Shown here piece after piece: positions 44,145-53,227 of a stretch of 64,000 nucleotides of DNA. The notes under the pieces were generated by a model that was not told the DNA's origin, did no database searches, and saw nothing but the letters and a program-made list of their open reading frames with translations. Position 1 is the first letter of the stretch, and each line of letters begins with the position of its first letter. The translations under genes and the position numbers were made by a program. The stretch spans positions 3,410,001 through 3,474,000 of the forward strand of contig NZ_JAUSYG010000001.1 in assembly GCF_030816725.1 (NCBI RefSeq), given 5' to 3'. Origin of the DNA: Pseudarthrobacter defluvii (GTDB lineage Bacteria; Actinomycetota; Actinomycetes; Actinomycetales; Micrococcaceae).

Positions 44145-44156
44145 AAATCCTATAGC
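44145..44156. promoter_or_regulatory. TATAGGAT half-palindrome before the FCD regulator
   Basis: AAATCCTATAGC (plus strand) lies five bases upstream of the GntR start and matches one side of the 43331-43340 operator, consistent with autoregulation. Confidence 0.5.
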
Positions 44157-44197
44157 CGAAAGAGAGCGCGCGAACGCGAAGATGAAGGGCGCAGCGC

Positions 44198-44241
44198 CCC
44201 GAAGGTGCCGTGGGACCGGTGGGCCCCACGGCACCTTCGGG
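44198..44241. terminator. Strong hairpin after the second SDR gene
   Basis: A perfect 17-bp inverted repeat (44198-44214 with 44225-44241, ten-base loop) separates the MFS-SDR unit from the FCD regulator. No T-run follows on either strand. Confidence 0.75.
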
Positions 44242-44267
44242 AGCATGCATCCTGCAGGAAGGCCGGG

Positions 44268-45044
44268 TCAGGAAACCTGCAGGCCGCCGTTGATGTCGTA
44301 GGTGGCGGCGGTGATGTAGCCGGCGTCCTCGCCGAGCAGGAACGCGATCAGGGCGGCGACTTCCTCGCGGGTTCCCACCCGGCCCATCATGATCCCCTCC
44401 GACATCTGCGCCTTGCGCTCATCGCTAAGCGTCCCGCCCATGATGTCGGTGTCGATCGGGCCCGGGGCGATGGCGTTCACCGTGATGTTGTGCTCGCCCA
44501 TCTCGCGGGCCAGGGCGCGGGTGAATCCGAGAATGCCGGCCTTGGAGGCGCTGTAGGCCACCTTGGAGTAGGTGCCGCCGCCGCGCTGGGCGGAGATGGA
44601 GGAGATGCTGACGATCCGGCCCAGTTCCCGTTCGATCATGCCCTTGAGTACCCGCTGCGACACCACGAACGTGCCGCGCATGTTGATGGCGAAAACCTTG
44701 TCCCATTCCGCCACGGTGGTCTCCATGAACGGGGTGGGTGAGCTGATTCCTGCAAGGTTCACCAGTCCGACGATGGGCGGAAGCGCCTGCTCGATCTCTG
44801 TAATGGCGCGGTCCACGGAAGCCTCGTCCGAGACGTCCGCGCCCACGCCGATAGCCTTGACGGCACGGCTGGAGCCGATCTCTGCTGCGGCAGCCTGGGC
44901 GTCCTGGGCATTGATGTCAAGGATGGCGATGGACCAGCCCTCGCTGGCCAGGCGGTCGGCGGTTGCACGGCCGATGCCGCGGGCTGATGCCGCGCCGGTG
45001 AGGACCGCGGTGCGCTCTGCGGGGAAAGTGTGCTGAGTTGTCAT
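44268..45044 (-). CDS. Short-chain dehydrogenase/reductase (second paralogue)
   Basis: The 258-residue classical SDR has VLTGAASARGIGRATADRLA for the cofactor, an acidic residue after beta 2 (ILDINAQ) favouring NAD, NLAGISS, catalytic Ser in SISSISAQRGGG and YSASKAGI. It is strongly similar to the SDR at 38243-39010, indicating duplication or two substrates of one pathway. It follows its MFS by nine bases, with AGGAAACAGC before the ATG. Polyol or sugar-acid oxidation is inferred. The unit ends at the hairpin 44198-44241. Confidence 0.9.
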   Translation of the reverse strand: MTTQHTFPAERTAVLTGAASARGIGRATADRLASEGWSIAILDINAQDAQAAAAEIGSSRAVKAIGVGADVSDEASVDRAITEIEQALPPIVGLVNLAGISSPTPFMETTVAEWDKVFAINMRGTFVVSQRVLKGMIERELGRIVSISSISAQRGGGTYSKVAYSASKAGILGFTRALAREMGEHNITVNAIAPGPIDTDIMGGTLSDERKAQMSEGIMMGRVGTREEVAALIAFLLGEDAGYITAATYDINGGLQVS

Positions 45045-45053
45045 TGCTGTTTC

Positions 45054-46403
45054 CTAGTGGGTTTCGGCGGCAGGAACGGTGGCACCGGGGGCGGAGACAC
45101 CTTCGGGCCGCTTGCGTGCGTAGAGGTAGGTGGCGGCGGCGGTCACTGCGAGGCAGGCCGCCAGGAAGACCAAGCCGGTCTGGCTGTTCCCGGTGGCGTC
45201 TTTCAGGATGCCCACGATGTAGGGCGCCACGAATCCGCCCAGGTTGCCGAGCGAGTTGACCATTGCCAGTCCGGCCGCAGCCGCTGCACCGGTAAGGGCC
45301 GCGGAGGGCATGGCCAGGAACGGCGCGATCGCCGAGTAGATGCCCATGGCCGCGAGGGTCAGGAACACCATGGCGAGTACCGCGTTGACCGGCAGCAGGA
45401 ACCCTGCCCCCAGGAGGCCGACGGCGGCGAGCACCATGCTCATGCTGGCATGCCACACGCGGTTGCCGGTACGGTCCGAGCGCTTGCTCCAGAAGTAGAC
45501 GAAGACGGCCGCGATGGCGTACGGGATGAAGACGATGAATCCAACCTGCGTCGAGTCGAACGATCCCAGCGCCTTGACGATGGTGGGCAGCCAGAGGCCG
45601 AGGCCGTAAATGCCGCAGACCAGTCCGAAGTACAACGCGGAGTAGGCGATGGTGCGGGGATCCTTCAGGCCGGCGAGGAAGTTGTGCTTGCCGGTCTTCT
45701 GCTTGTCCGCCAGCTCCGCGCTCATGGTGGTGGAGAGCCATTCACGCTCTTCGGGCTTGAGCCACTTGGCGTGCTCTGGCCGGTCCGTCATGACGAAGGG
45801 CGTGATGATGCCCAGGATGATGGCAGGAATGCCCTCGAGGATGTAGAGCCACTGCCAGCCGTGCAGGCCCGCTACGCCTTCCAGGTTCAGGAGCATGCCG
45901 GACACGGGAGCGCCGAGGGCGTTGGAGATGGGCTGCGCCAGGATGAAGATACCCAGCACGGTCACGCGCTGCGCAGCCGGGAACCAGAGGGTCAGGTAGA
46001 AGAGGATGGCGGGAAAGAAGCCTGCCTCGGCCGCCCCGAGGAGGAAGCGGATGACGTAGAAGGTGGCTTCGCCGTTCACCAGGAACATGGCCGTGGCGAA
46101 GATGCCCCAGCTGATCAGGATGCGTGCGATCCACTTGCGGGCGCCGAAGCGGTACATGCCGCCGTTGGACGGGATCTCCAGCAGGGCGTAGCCCAGGAAG
46201 AAGATGCCGGCGCCCAGGCCGTAAGCGGCCTCGGTCAGGCCGATGTCCCCCTGCATGCCGAGCTTCGCGAAACCGACGTTGTTCCGGTCGAGGTAGGCGA
46301 TGAAGTACAGGAGAACGATCAGGGGCATGAGCCTCCGGCGGACCTTGCGGAGGGTAGTCTCGCCCAGGGCGCTGAGTGCGGGGGCGGCGGCGCGGGAGGT
46401 CAT
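45054..46403 (-). CDS. MFS transporter, ACS type (second paralogue)
   Basis: The 449-residue, 12-helix protein has RRRLMPLIVLLYFIAYLDRNNVGFAKLGM, GYALLEIPSNGGMYRFGARKWIARI and RFLLGAAEAGFFPAI, the ACS (tartrate/hexuronate transporter) pattern. It is paralogous to the MFS at 36811-38157 and paired with the paralogous SDR. Its ATG overlaps the stop of an 18-codon upstream reading frame (ATGA), so translation may be coupled to it. A GntR/FCD-type palindrome at 46499-46512 is upstream. Confidence 0.9.
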   Translation of the reverse strand: MTSRAAAPALSALGETTLRKVRRRLMPLIVLLYFIAYLDRNNVGFAKLGMQGDIGLTEAAYGLGAGIFFLGYALLEIPSNGGMYRFGARKWIARILISWGIFATAMFLVNGEATFYVIRFLLGAAEAGFFPAILFYLTLWFPAAQRVTVLGIFILAQPISNALGAPVSGMLLNLEGVAGLHGWQWLYILEGIPAIILGIITPFVMTDRPEHAKWLKPEEREWLSTTMSAELADKQKTGKHNFLAGLKDPRTIAYSALYFGLVCGIYGLGLWLPTIVKALGSFDSTQVGFIVFIPYAIAAVFVYFWSKRSDRTGNRVWHASMSMVLAAVGLLGAGFLLPVNAVLAMVFLTLAAMGIYSAIAPFLAMPSAALTGAAAAAGLAMVNSLGNLGGFVAPYIVGILKDATGNSQTGLVFLAACLAVTAAATYLYARKRPEGVSAPGATVPAAETH

Positions 46404-46456
46404 CGCAGACCTCCAACTTTCGCCTGGGGACCCTTGAAAAGGGAATGCGCGCGCAT
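46400..46456 (-). CDS. Putative 18-residue leader peptide coupled to the MFS gene
   Basis: The frame starts ATG at 46456, five bases after AAAGGAG, and encodes MRAHSLFKGPQAKVGGLR, ending in a TGA that overlaps the MFS ATG. Small size makes coding unproven, but the strong ribosome-binding site and exact stop-start overlap argue for translational coupling or a regulatory leader. Confidence 0.45.
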   Translation of the reverse strand: MRAHSLFKGPQAKVGGLR

Positions 46457-46498
46457 AAAGACTCCTTTGGCTGGCGGCATTGTGTGGGGGAACTTGAT

Positions 46499-46512
46499 AT
46501 CAGATGTCTGAT
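46499..46512. promoter_or_regulatory. GntR operator ATCAGA-tg-TCTGAT
   Basis: A perfect 6-bp inverted repeat, partly repeated next to it (TGATGTCTGAC), lies between the MFS gene and the second FCD regulator gene on the same strand. It is a fitting binding site for that regulator. Confidence 0.6.
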
Positions 46513-46579
46513 GTCTGACTGAGATTGTAGTCACAGAAGAATGCGACCGTCAACACAGAAGCCGGGGGAGCCGGGGCTT

Positions 46580-47311
46580 TTAGCCGGCGGTGGCCCCGAA
46601 GCGGCTGGAGAGGGCAAGGAACTGCTCGTAGTCCTCGAAGGTCTGGGTGATGTGTGCGTCCATGGTGGAGCGTGCGGTGGCGGGATCGCCGGCGGCAATC
46701 GCTGCAAGGACCATCTTGTGGTGGTGGATGGCGTGGCGCTGTACATCCGGGAACGCGGACGTCTCCCGCCGCATGGCATACAACAGGGTGGACAACTGGC
46801 CCAGCAGGGCCGGTACGAATGGGTTGCCGGAGGCACGGAGCACCGTGTCGTGGAAAGCGATGTCGGCCACGGTGAGCGCATCCACGTCGCCTGCCCTGTG
46901 CGCGGCTTCCATCTGCTCCACGCTTTCCTGGAGCGCGGCGAGGTCCGCTGGCCTGTGGCGGGAGGCGGCGAGCTCAGCGGCCCCGGTCTCCACCATGCGG
47001 CGGACTTCCAGCAACCGCAGAGCTACCTGGTCCGAAGCCACTCCCCTGGAGGCGGCCTGCATAATGGCATCAAGGCCGGTCCAGCGTTCCGGAGGATTAA
47101 CGAACGTACCGAGCCCGCGTTTTACGTAGACCACGTTCTGCGCCTTGAGGACGTTCATTGCTTCGCGGGCCGTCAGCCTGCTGACCCCGGATTCCTTGGC
47201 GATATCCGACTCGGGCGGCAGGGCGTCGTCGGCCTTGATCTCTCCGCTGAGGATGTGCTCCAGGACCTTGTCCACGACGGCGTCGACCAGGGTGGGTCGC
47301 TTTGCTGCCAT
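46580..47311 (-). CDS. GntR-family regulator, FCD type (FadR/LldR-like)
   Basis: The 243-residue protein has a GntR winged helix (VDAVVDKVLEHILSGEIKADDALPPESDIAKESGVSRLTAREAMNVLKAQNVV, about 9-60, then KRGLGTFVN) and an FCD domain with DIAFHDTVLRASGN and the His residues of HHHKMVLAAI that usually bind metal. It precedes the leader peptide-MFS-SDR unit and likely represses it through the palindrome at 46499. ATG at 47311 has GGGGA at proper spacing; an ATG at 47317 overlaps that site. The ligand is probably a sugar acid or polyol. Confidence 0.92.
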   Translation of the reverse strand: MAAKRPTLVDAVVDKVLEHILSGEIKADDALPPESDIAKESGVSRLTAREAMNVLKAQNVVYVKRGLGTFVNPPERWTGLDAIMQAASRGVASDQVALRLLEVRRMVETGAAELAASRHRPADLAALQESVEQMEAAHRAGDVDALTVADIAFHDTVLRASGNPFVPALLGQLSTLLYAMRRETSAFPDVQRHAIHHHKMVLAAIAAGDPATARSTMDAHITQTFEDYEQFLALSSRFGATAG

Positions 47312-47432
47312 CGTCATTCCCCTGCCTGCGCGCCCACGGCGCCGTGATTTTCCTTTCCCAACATTACTCGACGCACCCGGCGGTCCGCCGCCCGCCGTCG
47401 CCGTTTGTCAGCTTGTGTGCGTTAAACAGCAA

Positions 47433-47489
47433 ACGCGGGGCCTCCCGGTGCCGGTCCCTGTGAAGGGCCGGGCCTGGGTGGCCCCGCGT
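47433..47489 (-). terminator. Terminator of sucCD
   Basis: ACGCGGGGCC (47433-47442) pairs with GGCCCCGCGT (47480-47489), with further internal pairing in the loop. TTTGCTGTTT follows on the minus strand, ten bases after the sucD stop. Confidence 0.75.
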
Positions 47490-47498
47490 CGTGTACTG

Positions 47499-48401
47499 CT
47501 AGAGGGCGGAGTAGACCTCGCGAAGCAGCTTGGCGGTTTCGGAAGGCGTCTTGCCAACCTTTACGCCGGCAGCTTCGAGGGCTTCCTTCTTGGCCTGGGC
47601 GGTGCCCGCGGAACCGGAGACGATGGCGCCTGCGTGGCCCATGGTCTTACCTTCGGGGGCGGTGAAGCCGGCCACGTAGCCGACAACCGGCTTTGTGACG
47701 TTTGCCTTGATGAAGTCCGCTGCACGCTCTTCAGCGTCGCCGCCGATTTCGCCGATCATGACGATGGCCTTGGTCTCGGGGTCAGCTTCGAACGCGGCCA
47801 GGGCGTCAATGTGCGTGGTGCCGATGACGGGGTCCCCGCCGATGCCGATGGCGGTGGAGAAGCCAAGGTCGCGCAGTTCGTACATCATCTGGTAGGTCAG
47901 CGTGCCGGACTTGGAGACCAGGCCGATGGGGCCCTTGCCGGTGATGTTGGCGGGGGTGATGCCAACCAGTGCTTCGCCCGGGGTGATGATGCCGGGGCAG
48001 TTCGGGCCGATGATGCGGGTGACCTGGTTGCCGTCGGCGTCCACCCTGGACTGGGCGAGGGCCCAGAATTCGGCGGAGTCCTGGACGGGCACGCCTTCGG
48101 TGATGACCACGACAAGGCCGATACCGGCCTCGATGGCCTCAACGACGGCGTTCTTGGTGAATGCAGGCGGCACGAACACGATGGAGACGTCGGCGCCGGT
48201 TTCTGCCATGGCTTCCTTGACGGTGCCGTAGACGTTGATTTCCTTCTCACCGTGCAGGACCGTGGTGCCGGCCTTGCGGGCGTTCACGCCGCCAACGATG
48301 TTGGTGCCGGCCTTGAGCATCAGGGCGGTGTGCTTGGTGCCTTCGCCGCCGGTGATGCCCTGGACGATGACCTTGGAGTCCTTGTTCAGATAGATAGACA
48401 T
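47499..48401 (-). CDS. sucD: Succinyl-CoA synthetase alpha subunit
   Basis: The 300-residue protein has the CoA-binding Rossmann domain ([16 protein letters not shown] at about 10-25) and the phosphorylated His in [12 protein letters not shown] near residue 250. With SucC it interconverts succinyl-CoA and succinate with nucleotide formation in the TCA cycle. It is eleven bases downstream of sucC, with AAAGGGA before the ATG, and ends at a strong terminator. Length and motifs are standard. Confidence 0.97.
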   Translation of the reverse strand: MSIYLNKDSKVIVQGITGGEGTKHTALMLKAGTNIVGGVNARKAGTTVLHGEKEINVYGTVKEAMAETGADVSIVFVPPAFTKNAVVEAIEAGIGLVVVITEGVPVQDSAEFWALAQSRVDADGNQVTRIIGPNCPGIITPGEALVGITPANITGKGPIGLVSKSGTLTYQMMYELRDLGFSTAIGIGGDPVIGTTHIDALAAFEADPETKAIVMIGEIGGDAEERAADFIKANVTKPVVGYVAGFTAPEGKTMGHAGAIVSGSAGTAQAKKEALEAAGVKVGKTPSETAKLLREVYSAL

Positions 48402-48412
48402 GGTGCGTCCCT

Positions 48413-49582
48413 TTACTTAGCTGCGTTGGCGAGCTCGGCGGCCTTATCGGCGCCCTCGTCCATGGTGGCGGCCAGGGTAACCAGCTTGTGGTTGGCCTCG
48501 GTGAGGATGCGGCGGCCTTCCTCGACGTTGTTGCCGTCAAGGCGGACGACCAGCGGCTTGTTGGCGGCGCTGCCCAGCTCGGCGAGTGCACCGACGATGC
48601 CCTTGGCGACGGCGTCGCAGGCGGTGATGCCGCCGAAGACGTTGACGAACACGGACTTGACCTGCTCGTCACCCAGGATGACGTCCAGGCCGGCGGCCAT
48701 GACCTCGGCCGAGGCTCCGCCGCCGATGTCCAGGAAGTTGGCGGGCTTGACGTTGCCGTGGTTCTCGCCGGCGTAGGCAACGACGTCGAGGGTGGACATG
48801 ACCAGGCCGGCGCCATTGCCGATGATGCCCACTTCGCCGTCGAGCTTGACGTAGTTGAGGTCCTGCGCCTTTGCCTTGGCCTCAAGCGGGTCGGCAGCGT
48901 CCTTGTCCTCGAGCTGCGCGTGCTTGGCGTGGCGGAAGTCGGCATTCTCGTCCAGGGAGACCTTGCCGTCCAGTGCCACGATGTCGCCGGCACCGGTCTT
49001 GACCAGCGGGTTGACCTCCACCAGGGTGGCGTCTTCCTTCTTGAAGACATCCCAGAGCTTGAGGATCACGGCGGCGACCTTGCCGCGCAGTTCCTCGGCG
49101 AAGCCGGCGGCTGCGACGATTTCGTCGGCCTTGGCCTGGTCGATGCCCACGGCGGGGTCGATGGCGATCTTGGCCAGCGCTTCGGGGCGTTCGACGGCGA
49201 GCTGCTCGATTTCCATGCCGCCTTCAACCGAGCACATGGCCAGGTAGTTGCGGTTGGCCCGGTCCAGCAGGACGGAGAAGTAGTACTCCTCGGCGATGTC
49301 GGCACCCTGGGCAATCATCACCTTTTTGACGGTGTGGCCCTTGATGTCCATGCCCAGGATGTTGGAGGCGTGTTCAAACGCCTCGTCGGCGGACTTTGCG
49401 ACCTTGACGCCGCCGGCCTTGCCGCGGCCGCCTGCTTTGACCTGCGCCTTGACAACGGTTACGCCGCCGATCTTCTCAGCAGCTGCCTTTGCTTCTTCTG
49501 GGGTGTACGCCACGATGCCGGCAAGCACGGGTACACCGTGCGCCTCGAACATATCGCGCGCCTGGTATTCAAACAGGTCCAC
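48413..49582 (-). CDS. sucC: Succinyl-CoA synthetase beta subunit
   Basis: The 389-residue ATP-grasp protein starts [19 protein letters not shown] and shows [17 protein letters not shown] (nucleotide binding), [23 protein letters not shown] and [10 protein letters not shown], all standard SucC motifs. It forms the alpha-beta complex with SucD. The start is GTG at 49582. The 220-base region upstream, to the lipoprotein gene, should hold the promoter; I see no certain boxes there. Confidence 0.97.
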   Translation of the reverse strand: MDLFEYQARDMFEAHGVPVLAGIVAYTPEEAKAAAEKIGGVTVVKAQVKAGGRGKAGGVKVAKSADEAFEHASNILGMDIKGHTVKKVMIAQGADIAEEYYFSVLLDRANRNYLAMCSVEGGMEIEQLAVERPEALAKIAIDPAVGIDQAKADEIVAAAGFAEELRGKVAAVILKLWDVFKKEDATLVEVNPLVKTGAGDIVALDGKVSLDENADFRHAKHAQLEDKDAADPLEAKAKAQDLNYVKLDGEVGIIGNGAGLVMSTLDVVAYAGENHGNVKPANFLDIGGGASAEVMAAGLDVILGDEQVKSVFVNVFGGITACDAVAKGIVGALAELGSAANKPLVVRLDGNNVEEGRRILTEANHKLVTLAATMDEGADKAAELANAAK

Positions 49583-49805
49583 GGTTTAGTGTCCTTCTAC
49601 GTCGAAGTAGTTTCGGTACAGTCGGACACCATCAAAAGACGATGACCGGGCTGCGGATTGCACGCACCGGCGGCCTGTCTGGAAACGAGCCACGCGGCGT
49701 GATGCTCCATGGGGAACTCTAGTCCTTTGGAGGGACCAGGCCGTCCCAGACTACCTCTTATGTGAGAAAGCACACTATTCTATTGAGCGTAGAAAAACCG
49801 CGGAT

Positions 49806-50513
49806 TTACGGGGATTTTGAGTCTTGCGGCTGCGGGGTTGCGCTGCCTTTCGCTGGTCCCGCGACCAGTTCGTAACGTTCGGCGGAAACGAAGAAACCGA
49901 CGCCGGCGGAGACGTTTCCGCACGCCACGCCGCCGTTATAGGCGGAGCAGCGAAGGCCGTTGCGTTCGAGGTTCTGCCCGTCCGAGAGCACAGGCAACTG
50001 GGCCAGCGGGCCGGCCTTGCTTCCCTTCGGCCCGTAGGCGGCCTCCATGGCTGTGACCCCGGAGCGGCATTCCCCATAGCGGGCGGTGTCCGGCGACAGC
50101 AGGGCCACGCCGCCCAGGTAGCCAAGGTGGGTTCCCGCGCAGTCATCCTTGATGTCGCCTGGCTGGGGCGCCGGGTAGGTGGCCAGCTCGCAGTGCGCCA
50201 CGGGGACAAGAGGCAGCTTGTTGTTGGCAGAGTCGGTGTAGCGGTTCTGCTCATAGGGAAGGTTCACGTGCTCCCCCCGTGCGGACGTCAGCGAACAGGC
50301 GATGGTCCGGTCCGAGGTGATGAAAGAGAGGACGTCGGTGCCGCTGGAGAACGTCTTCGGGTCAACCAGCGGCGCCTTTGCCAGCTGTTCCATGGGTGTG
50401 GGCGGTGCCGGCGGGACGTAGGAGGGGTCCTTTGTGGTCACGCTGCACCCCGTGGCAGTGATCAGGAAAAGGGCGGCGAGAATTCCCCATACAGTCCGTC
50501 GCATGGCCTCCAT
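49806..50513 (-). CDS. Hypothetical lipoprotein
   Basis: The 235-residue protein has a lipoprotein signal peptide: Arg-rich start, hydrophobic helix and the lipobox ITATGC near residues 19-24, so it should be anchored to the outer face of the membrane. The mature part contains several Cys (CSLTS, HCELA, DDCAG, GECRS, LRCSAY, ACGNV) that could form disulfides outside the cell. No known domain is recognised. ATG at 50513 is used, though an ATG at 50504 preceded by GGAGG is possible. It lies between pcrA and sucC on the same strand, with long gaps. Confidence 0.8.
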   Translation of the reverse strand: MEAMRRTVWGILAALFLITATGCSVTTKDPSYVPPAPPTPMEQLAKAPLVDPKTFSSGTDVLSFITSDRTIACSLTSARGEHVNLPYEQNRYTDSANNKLPLVPVAHCELATYPAPQPGDIKDDCAGTHLGYLGGVALLSPDTARYGECRSGVTAMEAAYGPKGSKAGPLAQLPVLSDGQNLERNGLRCSAYNGGVACGNVSAGVGFFVSAERYELVAGPAKGSATPQPQDSKSP

Positions 50514-50560
50514 TATGCCCCGCCGCTGCCTCCGGGCAGCGGCGGACCAGGTGGAATGGG

Positions 50561-53113
50561 TCAGGCGTCCAGCTTGGTCAACGGCGCGTACCGCAGCAGC
50601 AGCCTCTTTTCGCCGACGTCGAACTTGACCTTGGCCACCGTCTTGTCCCCCGCGCCTTCAAGGGCGAGGACCGTCCCATTGCCGAAGCTGGTGTGGTTGA
50701 CCTTGTCCCCCACGCTGACGGTGATGATTTCCTTCTGCGGCTGCACCCGGTTCTTGGCGATGAACGCTGGAACGTCGGCGTTGAAGCCGGCGGAGGAGTC
50801 CGCCGCAGCGCCGCGGGCCGTGCCGGCTCCCCAGAAGGACCCGCTGTAGCGGCCGGACCCGATGGAGCCGCCGCCCCAGCCACCGGCCTGCCTGCTGGTT
50901 CCCTCCCGTTTCCATTCCAGGAGTTCGGCAGGGATCTCCTCCAGGAACTGACTGGCAGGGTTGTACTGGCTCTGGCCCCACATGCTGCGCACCTCCGACC
51001 GGGTGACGTACAGCCGCTTGCGTGCACGGGTGAGGCCCACGTAGGCAAGCCTGCGTTCCTCCGCCAGCTCTTTGGGATCAGTGGCGGAGCGCTGGTGGGG
51101 GAAGAGCCCGTGCTCCATGCCGGTGAGGAAGACCACCGGAAATTCCAGGCCCTTGGCAGTGTGCAGGGTCATGAGGGTCACCACGCCGAGCCGCTTGGCC
51201 TCGGCCACGGCTTCGTCGATGTCCGCGCCCGGGGCATCCGGGATCTGGTCGGCGTCCGCCACCAGGGACACCTGCTCCAGGAACGCGGCCAGGGATCCTT
51301 CCGGGTTTTCCTGCTCGTACTCGCGCACCACAGCCACCAACTCGGCCAGGTTCTCCACGCGGGATTCGTCCTGCGGATCGGTGCTGGAGCGCAGCGCGGC
51401 AAGGTAGCCGGTCTGTTCCAGGACGGCTTCCAGGGCAGCGGCAGCGCCCGAACCGGCGGCTACCTCGGCGAGGTCGTCCAGCATCTTCACGAAACCCAGC
51501 ACGGCATTGACTGAACGGGTGGCCATGCCGGGAGCCTGGTCTGCACGGCGGGCCGCGGCCATGAAGGAGGTCCGCTCCCGCTCGGCCAAGGCTGCCACCG
51601 CACCCTCGGCGCGGTCTCCGATGCCCCGCTTTGGCTCGTTCAGCACCCGGCGGAGGTTGACGTCGTCGTCCGGGTTCACCAGGACACGCAGGTAAGCCAG
51701 CGCGTCCTTGATTTCCTTGCGCTCGTAGAAGCGGGTGCCGCCCACCACCTTGTACGGGAGTCCCACGCGCACCAGGACGTCTTCAATGGAACGGGACTGG
51801 GCGTTGGTCCGGTAGAAGATGGCGACGTCGCCCGGGCGCAGGTTTTCTTCGTCCTGGAGCCGGTCGATTTCCTTGGCGATGAACTGCGCTTCGTCGTGCT
51901 CGTTTTCGCCGACGTAGCCGATGATCTTGTGGCCCTCACCCTCGGCAGTCCACAAGCGCTTTTCCGGCCGGTTGGGGTTGCGCGAGATCACCGAGTTGGC
52001 CGCGCTCAGGATGTTCTGGGTGGAGCGGTAGTTCTGCTCCAGCTTGATGGTGCGCGCTTCCGGGTAGTCCTTTTCGAATTCCACGATGTTCCGGATGTCC
52101 GCCCCGCGGAACGCGTAGATGGACTGGTCCGAGTCACCCACCACGGTAAGTTCCGAGGCTCCCGGTCCCTCCCCCACGATCTCGCGCACCAGCGCGTACT
52201 GGGCATGGTTGGTGTCCTGGTACTCGTCCACCAGGACGTGCCGGAAGCGGCGCCGGTAGGACTCAGCCAGCGCCGGGAAGGCCCGGAACATGTAGACGGT
52301 CTCGGCGATCAGGTCATCGAAGTCCATGGCGTTGGCCTGCCGCAGGCGCTGGGTGTAGCCCTTGTAGACGTCCGCCACCGCATGTTCGAAGGGGTCGTTG
52401 TAATTGGCTTCCGAGGCAAAGGAATCGGCGTCGATCAGCTCGTTCTTCAACGCCGAGATCTTGTGCTGGATGGCCTTGGGCGCAAATTTCTTGGGGTCCA
52501 GGTCCAGCGCCTTGGACACCTGGGTGACCAGCCGCAGGGAGTCGGCGGAGTCGTAGATGGAGAAGTTGGACTTCAACCCCACGTTCGCCGCTTCCTGCCG
52601 GAGGATCCGCACGCAGGACGAGTGGAACGTGGAGATCCACATGATCTTGGCGCGGCCGCCCACCAGCGCCTCGATGCGTTCGCGCATCTCCGCCGCGGCC
52701 TTGTTGGTGAACGTGATGGCCAGAATCTCGCCGTGGTGGGCGCGGCCGGTGGCGATCAGGTAGGCGATCCTGTTACTGAGCACGCGCGTCTTGCCCGACC
52801 CGGCCCCTGCGACGATCAGCAGGGCAGAACCGCCATGCTTGACCGCCTCTTCCTGCTGCGGGTTCAGTCCCTCCAGCAGCTGCGCAGCGTCGGGACGGCG
52901 GCTGCCATGGTGGCCGCCGTCGTGCCGGTTCCCACCACCCTGGCCGGACTGCTGCCAGCCGCCGGACTGGTGCTGGCTCTCCATGTCGTGGCCCGGCATT
53001 CCGCCCGGCCCGGCAGCGGTGGCAACGGCCTCCGGTCCCGTCCTGGTGCGGGCGGTGGCGGCAGGAGCGGCCTTGAACGGTCCGTCAGAGTACGGGTCAA
53101 ACAACATATCCAT
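50561..53113 (-). CDS. pcrA: ATP-dependent DNA helicase PcrA/UvrD
   Basis: The 850-residue superfamily-1 helicase has Walker A GAGSGKTRVLSNRIAYL near residue 105, DEYQDTNHAQY (motif II) near 310, GDSDQSIYAFRGAD (motif III), EQNYRSTQNIL (motif IV), TLHTAKGLEFPVVF (motif V) and YVGLTRARKRLYVT (motif VI). A C-terminal Tudor-like segment (GDKVNHTSFGNGTVLALEG) binds RNA polymerase in PcrA proteins. It unwinds DNA 3' to 5' in repair and in conflicts with transcription. The start at 53113 gives the usual MDMLFDPYSDGP N-terminus. The low-complexity Gly/His/Gln region before Walker A is not conserved. Confidence 0.97.
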   Translation of the reverse strand: MDMLFDPYSDGPFKAAPAATARTRTGPEAVATAAGPGGMPGHDMESQHQSGGWQQSGQGGGNRHDGGHHGSRRPDAAQLLEGLNPQQEEAVKHGGSALLIVAGAGSGKTRVLSNRIAYLIATGRAHHGEILAITFTNKAAAEMRERIEALVGGRAKIMWISTFHSSCVRILRQEAANVGLKSNFSIYDSADSLRLVTQVSKALDLDPKKFAPKAIQHKISALKNELIDADSFASEANYNDPFEHAVADVYKGYTQRLRQANAMDFDDLIAETVYMFRAFPALAESYRRRFRHVLVDEYQDTNHAQYALVREIVGEGPGASELTVVGDSDQSIYAFRGADIRNIVEFEKDYPEARTIKLEQNYRSTQNILSAANSVISRNPNRPEKRLWTAEGEGHKIIGYVGENEHDEAQFIAKEIDRLQDEENLRPGDVAIFYRTNAQSRSIEDVLVRVGLPYKVVGGTRFYERKEIKDALAYLRVLVNPDDDVNLRRVLNEPKRGIGDRAEGAVAALAERERTSFMAAARRADQAPGMATRSVNAVLGFVKMLDDLAEVAAGSGAAAALEAVLEQTGYLAALRSSTDPQDESRVENLAELVAVVREYEQENPEGSLAAFLEQVSLVADADQIPDAPGADIDEAVAEAKRLGVVTLMTLHTAKGLEFPVVFLTGMEHGLFPHQRSATDPKELAEERRLAYVGLTRARKRLYVTRSEVRSMWGQSQYNPASQFLEEIPAELLEWKREGTSRQAGGWGGGSIGSGRYSGSFWGAGTARGAAADSSAGFNADVPAFIAKNRVQPQKEIITVSVGDKVNHTSFGNGTVLALEGAGDKTVAKVKFDVGEKRLLLRYAPLTKLDA

Positions 53114-53227
53114 GGTGCCTACAAGTCTAGGCGTTGGGACCGACAACGCCTTCCAGCCTGTGGATCACAGGCCTTTTATCCACATAGGGATTTGGGCGGG
53201 TGGCGATGTCAGGTCTGTGCAGGGTAC

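Noticed and set aside
53156..53172. GCCTGTG-gat-CACAGGC hairpin between pcrA and the phosphatase gene
   Set aside because: Short stem with no T-run on the strand of the upstream gene; not called as a terminator.
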